Shown in pieces: positions 58,186-64,000 of a DNA stretch of 64,000 nt; position 1 is the first letter of the stretch, and each line of letters opens with the position of its first letter. Origin of the DNA: Larix kaempferi. Its lineage: Eukaryota; Streptophyta; Pinopsida; Pinales; Pinaceae. Made by a program: the position numbers and the translations under genes. The notes beneath the pieces were generated by a model. It did no database searches. It had not been told where the DNA came from and was given only the letters and a program-made list of their open reading frames with translations. The DNA is taken from assembly GCA_027924585.1 (NCBI GenBank), contig BSBM01000186.1, positions 2,604,001-2,668,000 of the forward strand. The letters are read 5' to 3'.

Positions 58186-58791
58186 TGTTAAATTTTCAGA
58201 ATTTACTTCAATCTGATCTAGGATCTTAACTGAGAGAACAACATGTACAGCATATCTACAGCATATCAATCATGGAGACAATAATGCAAGCACACAAGAG
58301 ACACAAAGATTTACTTGGGGAAAACCATAAAGGTGAAAAACCCCAATAACTTCCTCAGAGATAGATAGAGCAATGATACAACCAACCAAGAGAGATAGCC
58401 ATAACCTAGCAGCAGATCCTCCTCCTCCATAAGTGCGCCACTCCTCCTTGAGTGCATGTGTGAGAAGTGAGTGAGTAAATAGAGTGCCTCCCGCACTCTA
58501 TTTATACTTGACTTGACTTGCCTTTTTACCTAACTCATGTAGGCTCGAACTTAACCACATAACATAATGCTGAGTGGGCCGACCCCCAATAGGGTGGTCT
58601 AATAACCCTTTGACCCACATGACTTATACAGGGCCGACCCCAAATAAGGTGGTCTAATAACCCATCAAGTATAAGTTACGACACTTACAATATAAATGAC
58701 GACACTTCCTTATAGAGGAATAATACCATCTCTATAGGAATATAATATACATATATGTGAAATACATTCTGAAGTTACATATACATCAACA
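58186..58791 (-). repeat. 3' LTR of a Ty1/copia element
   Basis: Starts tgttaaattttcag and ends acatcaaca on +, about 606 bp with TGTT...AACA ends. A TATA box on minus (tataaata, 58,499-58,506) overlaps a perfect 12-bp hairpin. A polypurine tract lies at the right edge, and decayed copia pol follows on the same strand. Its left edge abuts the last 20 bases of element C; the 5' LTR lies outside the window. Confidence 0.75.
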
Positions 58792-58800
58792 CTCCCTCTT
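58792..58800 (-). other. Polypurine tract of the Copia element
   Basis: The minus strand reads aagagggag directly before the LTR. Confidence 0.7.
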
Positions 58801-59049
58801 AACTAGGAAGGTATTTCTCAGCACAGTTCTTCTAGCACAAGTCATCTTCTCTGGATCATCGTCACTCGATAATCGTCATCGAGTCATCATCATCATCGCC
58901 ACTGCGGCTGCTATCTCAATCAATCTCTGAATCTACTCGTCATAGGAAGTTCTACAGAGCCAGTCCTTTTTCATACTGGATGTAGGCCCACCACCTGCAG
59001 GTCTTCATCATCACTGGCCATACTGTGGAATCCTCAGGACTTATTACGT

Positions 59050-59565
59050 GCGTCATAAAACCTCGAAAGAGCATCCCAGGATGTTACGGGTACACAACTC
59101 CGACCTGTAGGATCTCCCAGGGCGCTATTACATGTGACCCCACCACAAAACCTCGAAAGAGCATCTCAGGATGTTACGGGTACACAACTCCGACCTGAAA
59201 TCTCCCAGGGCACAAATTACATGTGGTCCACCACAAAACCTCGCAAGAGCATCTCAGGATGTTACGGGTACACAACTCCGACCTGAAATCTCCCAGGGCG
59301 CTATTACATGTGGTCATGGAAAAACCTCGAAAGAGCATCTCAGGATGTTACGGGTACACAACTCCGACCTGAAATCTCCGAGGGCCCAAATTACATGCCA
59401 TAGGACAAAACCTCGCAAGAGCATCTCAGGATGTTACGGGTACACAACTCCGACCTGAGATCTCCCAGGGCACAAATTACATGTCCTCCCAGAGCAATGT
59501 CTCAAAAGAGCATCCCAGGCTGTTACGGGTACACAACTCCGACCTATAGGATCTCCCAGACATGC
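59050..59565. repeat. Six-unit tandem array, 86-90 bp period
   Basis: Units start near 59,071, 59,161, 59,249, 59,335, 59,421 and 59,510 at gcatc(c/t)cagg. The core is well conserved: gttacgggtacacaactccg followed by acct and ctcccagggc. A more variable stretch of about 25 bp (attacatgt...) separates the cores. Confidence 0.92.
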
Positions 59566-59968
59566 TCATTTACACAACCTGATCCACGGCCACAGAGTAT
59601 CAACCTGATACTCACCATACATCATCCTGATGTACTCATGATCGTCCTGATCATCATCACTGCAACGTCCTGCTGCATGTCATCTGGAGCAACATCCTGA
59701 AGCTCATCATCCATGATCATCCTGATCATCACTGCAACATCCTGCTGCATGATCCACCTGATCATCAATGCATCCACCTAATGCATACCAAGTATCTACC
59801 TGATACATATCATCATACATGATCCTCCTGATCATACAATGTATCCACCTGATACATGATACATATCACCATACATGATCCACCTGATCAAACAATGTAT
59901 CCACCTGATACATATACAGATACATGGTCCAAGCATCCAACATGATGCAGATACAAAATACATACACA

Positions 59969-60240
59969 TGATCCAACTGATCATATCCAGCATCCAACAT
60001 GATGCATCCATACATAAATGATCCACCTGATCATATCTAGCATCCAACATGATGCGTACATACATACATAAACATGATCCAACTGATCATATCCAGCATC
60101 CAACATGATGCGTACATACATACATAAAAATGATCCAACTGATCATATCCAGCATCCAACATGATGCGTTCATACATATATAAAAATGATCCAACTGATC
60201 ATATCCAAGCAGAAACCAGAACATCATCCTGATGCTCATC
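59969..60240. repeat. 56-bp tandem array
   Basis: tgatccaactgatcatatcc starts at 59,969, 60,019, 60,075, 60,131 and 60,187 (periods 50, 56, 56, 56). Each unit carries catccaacatgatgc and a catacata run. Confidence 0.9.
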
Positions 60241-60321
60241 ATCCAGCGCTTACATCCATAGCCATGTGAAGGATCCTCCTTCCAACATGCTTGGAATGGC
60301 TTCAGCAAATGTGTCCATCAC

Positions 60322-60979
60322 TTCTTCCTTGAAGTGTCCTCGATCTGAAGAACGCCAAGCCTCTCTCTCTGAAATACTCGAACTTCACCCTGACTAGTGG
60401 CTTCGTCAGCACATCTGCAATCTGCTCGTCTGTCGCAACATATAGGAGCTTCACGGCTCCTCTCTACACCATATCCCTGATATAGTGATATTTGATCTCT
60501 ATGTGTTTCGACCTGTCATGAAACACTGGATTCTCGGACAGCTTCACACAACTCTGGTTATCACAGAAGATATTAGTAGCTTCCAATGGGAGATCAAATA
60601 GCTCAGACAGTAGCTTCCGTAGCCATACTGTCTCACAACTAGCTGAACAGGCTGCAACATGCTCTGCCTCAGCTGTACTCAGTGCTACGCAGGACTGCTT
60701 CCTGCTAAACCAAGAGATCACACCTGATCCCATACTGAAGCAACACCCAGATGTGCTCTTCCTGTTTGCAACACTGCCATCCCAATCTGAATCAACATAA
60801 CCCTGCAGGTTAAACATTTGATTCTCCTCATACCTGAGCCCATAATCCACTGTACCTTTCAGGTACCTTAGAACATGCTTTACAGCAACCAGGTGAACAC
60901 TCCTCGGATCCGTCAGGAACTGGCTCAATGTGTTCACAGCAAAGCAAATGTCTGGTCTCGTGTTCGTCAGGTACATCAA
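60322..60979 (-). pseudogene. Ty1/copia RNase H and pol C-terminus, broken
   Basis: The minus-strand frame reads YLTNTRPDICFAVNTLSQFL, VKHVLRYLKGTVDYGLRY, then RNase H: GYVDSDWDGSVANRKSTSG (Asp), ALSTAEAEHVA (Glu), IFCDNQSCVKLSENPVFHDR (Asp) and SKHIEIKYHYIRDMV. A TAG then breaks it at about 60,466. The frame goes on GAVKLLYVATDEQIADVLTK to about 60,325, with a one-base shift near the end. Catalytic residues are present, but it cannot be translated to its natural end. Confidence 0.88.
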
Positions 60980-61680
60980 GGACCCAATTCATCTGACGAT
61001 ACAAAGAGACATCAACCGGCTCAGATGAAGCATCATATAGAAGCTTCAGATTCGATGCCATAGGTGTGGCCATATCCTTGCAGTCCATCATCCCGAACCT
61101 CTTCAGGATCTCTACTACATACTTCCCTTGTCCAAGGAAGATTCCATATGCACTCTGCCACACCTCCATGCCAAAAACAAATAGTGCATCATCCCCAAGT
61201 TCTTCATCTCGAACTTGGAAGAAAGCTTCCGCTGCGTGTCGGCAATCAATCTATCTTTACCTGTAACATATAAAAGTAGTATCACTGGATTGCCTTCTTC
61301 AACCTTGTAGAAAAGGTTGGAATCTGCTTTACTCTTGGTAACGCCCAAACTGGATAGAAAGCTGTCTATCCTACCATACCAAGTTCTGCACACATATATG
61401 ACTACACCATGCTGTCTTGAAATCCATCTGGTGCATCTTCTATTTCATCACTTTTATATTTCTTAATGCTGTCATCTGCAACATGCTTGATCTGATAGTT
61501 CCATTTGGAAGTCATAGCAAACTTCCCTTCATGTCTTGGGATTACATCCCAAACATCATTCTTCATGATCGACGGATCAAGGCATTTCATTTCTTCATCC
61601 CAGATCCTGGGAACTTCAATATCTTCAATATCTTCAATAGATATCTTTGTTGCTGGAACAAAATGTTGTAGTTATTCTTT
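60980..61680 (-). pseudogene. Ty1/copia reverse transcriptase, broken, lacking the YVDD core
   Basis: From high to low coordinates on minus: a start-of-RT stretch MKCLDPSIMKNDVWDVIPR and SKWNYQIKHVADDSIKKYK (61,590-61,470). A deletion of the palm segment follows, then YGRIDSFLSSLGVTKSKADS, VILLLYVTGKDRLIADTQ and, in another frame, GIFLGQGKYVVEILKRFGMM and ASNLKLLYDAS. In YV-TGKDRL the DDLFL part of YVDDLFLTG is missing, so the catalytic Asp pair is gone. Frameshifts near 61,170 and 60,990 add to the damage. Confidence 0.85.
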
Positions 61681-64000
61681 TGTAGGAGATGGCATACGAT
61701 CTTTCCTACACAACAAGTTAAATTGCATGATTAGAAAACAACTCATAGTTTTCAGAACAAATTCTTACACATAAAGAAATATGCCATACAGTCATGCAAT
61801 TATCTTAGCCAATGCTTCAATACAACATTTATCCATATTCCGTAACTTTCTAGATGCCTTCCAATCTCTACCAGAACATTGTTAAGAGTGTGCACAACTC
61901 CCAACATGTCAGCAAAGAGGTTTCATTCTAGATAAGTAGCAATGGAATGTTGTACAGTGCCATAGGCCACTTACCCATGCATATTAGGAGTATATTGTTC
62001 ATCAATGCAATTATTCTAATATGCATAATACACAACCTAATTCTAGGAACATCAGTATATACATTATTGAACAATTTTATTTAAACAAACAAATATGCAA
62101 GAAATGATGATTAAAATACTTATCTTTCTTTGTTCGTTGGGTGGACTCCCTCTGAGTCTTTGCTTCCTTGCAGGATCTGCTGGAGTCCTAATCTGAGGTA
62201 GCTTCTTCTACACCTTTCTGTTGTGAAATGTAGAGAGATGATCAACTCCCTTTGAATATCTGCATCCTTGCAGAAACTACTGAAGTGTGCTCCTTTGCTT
62301 TCTTGCAGGAACAACTAGAGTGTGCTCCCTCTTGATCTTTGCTTCCTGAATTACCTGTTCTTGAACTCATATTTATCCTTGGTCCCTATGCATGCTTATT
62401 AGTATCATGAATGTGTTATCCTTGTGATCTCATATAAAATCATACATTCATTAGTATACTATTAAAACACAATAATCTCAAGCATGTATAGTCATGATCA
62501 TTTCAAACAGAAATAATAAGCATTAGCATTCAAGGATTCTTATGGTTAGTCAAATCATAAGAAACATAACATGTCTAAACCTGTAATTACTCAAGCCTAT
62601 GACTCTTCAGGTTAGTTGAATCATCAATCAAGATAAGAGATATAAAATGCATAAAACCTTTGATTATTCAAACCTATACCATCATGATTCTTCTGGTTAG
62701 TCATATCATCAATTATGGTAAGAAACATAATATGCATACAATCATGATTATTCAAACCTATGACTTCATGAATAATCATTATCAACAACGCGATAGTATA
62801 AGATCCTAACCTAAGGTAGGAATCTAGCTTGATATAGGAAAAACATACCTGGATTATCATGTTAGCTAGTTATGTCTAACATACCCGTATAATGTCTTTT
62901 GGTTCTCTTCAGTGACTTGTGCTAGTAACCTGCATGTCTCATAAGTTAACCATTATAAAACCAAGTTATACATACCTCGTGAATGGATCTTGTATGAGAT
63001 CCATGACAATGGATGAATCTTTGTCCTCATGTTATCATGATCATATGTTCTTGGACCAGAACATGATCTGTCTTTCTTGGTGTACCTTTCATGTTAGTAG
63101 ACAACATAAACCTCATACAACACCATAATGCATTAGTACAATCATCAGTGTCAACACCCTAACCAATGAATATCTTCTATCATGCATTCATAATTTTGTT
63201 AAGGTGATACAACAAATCTAAAATCAAAATTGTACTAACCGTAATAACATGAAGACAAACATACCATAAACTTAATCATGGACAAATATCGAAACATACC
63301 TCGATGAGTCATACCTATCGAGATCACTTGTAATCTTCTTATGTAAGGCCTTATCCTCATCTCCCTCTGAGACAGGAACTTCTTTCACTTATGCAGATGA
63401 TCAATCCATCTTCTTCTAGGATTAACCCAATCCACCTGATTTGCAAGAACTGGACCTTGAGCTGGATATGGGTTTGTCAGAGAAACCCCAAAAATTCAAA
63501 CTTTGAATTTCAACCTTCCGATAGGATAGGAATACGCGCCTTGATGAACTGATCAAACTGGTATATTCAGAATTTGAAAACTGCAAAGTTTCATTCCTCA
63601 ATTTTGCCTTTGAAACTTCCGGATTAACTGGACGTGACCCTGAACTGGGGTTTGATGAAGCCCACTCTTTTTCCCCATCAAAATGTTTGATCCAAAGCTC
63701 TAAGCTTCTATTTTTCTGAGGAGCTTCCAGCCGTGGTCACAGATTTCAAAAATTCCCATTTTTACAGAAGCCCTAATTTTCCACTTTTCTGATCAAAGTC
63801 CCGAACTAGGGTCTAATTAAGCCCGGCCTTCTGCCCAACCAAAAATTCTGATCTTGGTCTCTAAATTTCTATTTTGATGAGTAGCATCTAGCCGTGGTCT
63901 CCGATTACAAAAATTTCAACTTTCTCCAAAGCCCTAAATTCCGGAATCCATGAATGAAGGTACCAAAAAATAATTCTGTTTTTGACAGAAATATGTACCT
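61681..64000. other. Unassigned, AT-rich, with degenerate repeats
   Basis: No domain is recognised. There is an imperfect threefold repeat at 62,140-62,350 (ctccct..., tttgcttccttgcagg..., ctggagt...) and another at about 62,540-62,775 (ggttagt...attattcaaaccta). It could be more Copia or another element's flank; the expected Copia integrase and gag upstream of RT are not seen. Confidence 0.35.

Larger units (their letters stand above)
58801..60320 (-). other. Copia 3' untranslated region with two tandem arrays
   Basis: About 1.5 kb between the end of pol and the polypurine tract, unusually long for a Copia element. It has no coding content and holds the two arrays listed separately, plus tgatcatcctgatc-type low-complexity DNA at 59,640-59,960. 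Confidence 0.55.

Noticed and set aside
59050-59565. Regular repeats with variable parts, superficially CRISPR-like
   Set aside because: Units are 86-90 bp with only slightly varying spacers that are themselves similar; it lies inside a plant Copia element. It is a tandem array.

Overview
The window looks like intergenic nuclear DNA from a large-genome seed plant. It is dominated by Ty3/gypsy and Ty1/copia LTR retrotransposons in all states of decay, with long AT-rich stretches, intron-bearing gene scraps and no intact host gene. There are no bacterial features. A gymnosperm such as a conifer fits the TE density and the kind of elements present, but the sequence alone does not prove this.

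Layout. (1) 1-3.6 kb: a gypsy remnant on + ('B') with a Pro/Gly-rich gag N-terminus fused by internal deletion to the integrase core, then an RNase H domain placed after integrase. (2) 3.9-5.0 kb: a broken plant-mobile-domain (PMD) gene on -, with at least one visible intron. (3) 5.0-8.3 kb: non-coding, LTR-like DNA. (4) 8.3-12.7 kb: a gypsy remnant on - ('A', gag-protease-RNase H) with a recognisable primer-binding site and the start of an LTR. (5) 12.8-14.2 kb: degenerate GGTTA/TTATAG-rich DNA, then AT-rich DNA. (6) 16.4-19.3 kb: a cluster of short tandem duplications around a dihydroflavonol-reductase-like gene fragment whose N- and C-termini are joined with the middle missing. (7) 21.0-25.5 kb: a 4.4-kb nearly pure purine tract that ends in a 368-bp tandem duplication. 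(8) 25.5-30.8 kb: mostly empty, with a perfect 20-bp hairpin and one spliced gene scrap.

(9) 30.8-64 kb is a stack of nested retrotransposons. A chromovirus integrase on - ('E') is cut by the LTR of a second gypsy element on + ('D', gag-protease, tRNA-iMet-type primer site). D is followed by a third on + ('C': gag, protease, RNase H, RT, dead RNase H, integrase and a broken coiled-coil 3' ORF). C's 3' ORF is interrupted by a complete, young Athila-like element on - (46,321-58,160: 1,357-bp LTRs, CCTAT target duplication, one 1,885-residue gag-pol frame and a 499-residue 3' ORF). Only 20 bp of C sequence follows before the 3' LTR of a decayed Copia element on -, which runs to about 61.7 kb. 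The last 2.3 kb is unassigned.

How the parts relate. Only the Athila-like element is structurally complete; even so, its RNase H has Tyr where the first catalytic Asp should be. The older elements are broken mainly by C-to-T type stops (CAG to TAG, CGA to TGA), as expected from long-term cytosine methylation. The most interesting biology is the variable position of the RNase H domain among gypsy lineages (between protease and RT, or after integrase), and the non-pol coiled-coil proteins encoded 3' of pol in two separate elements.
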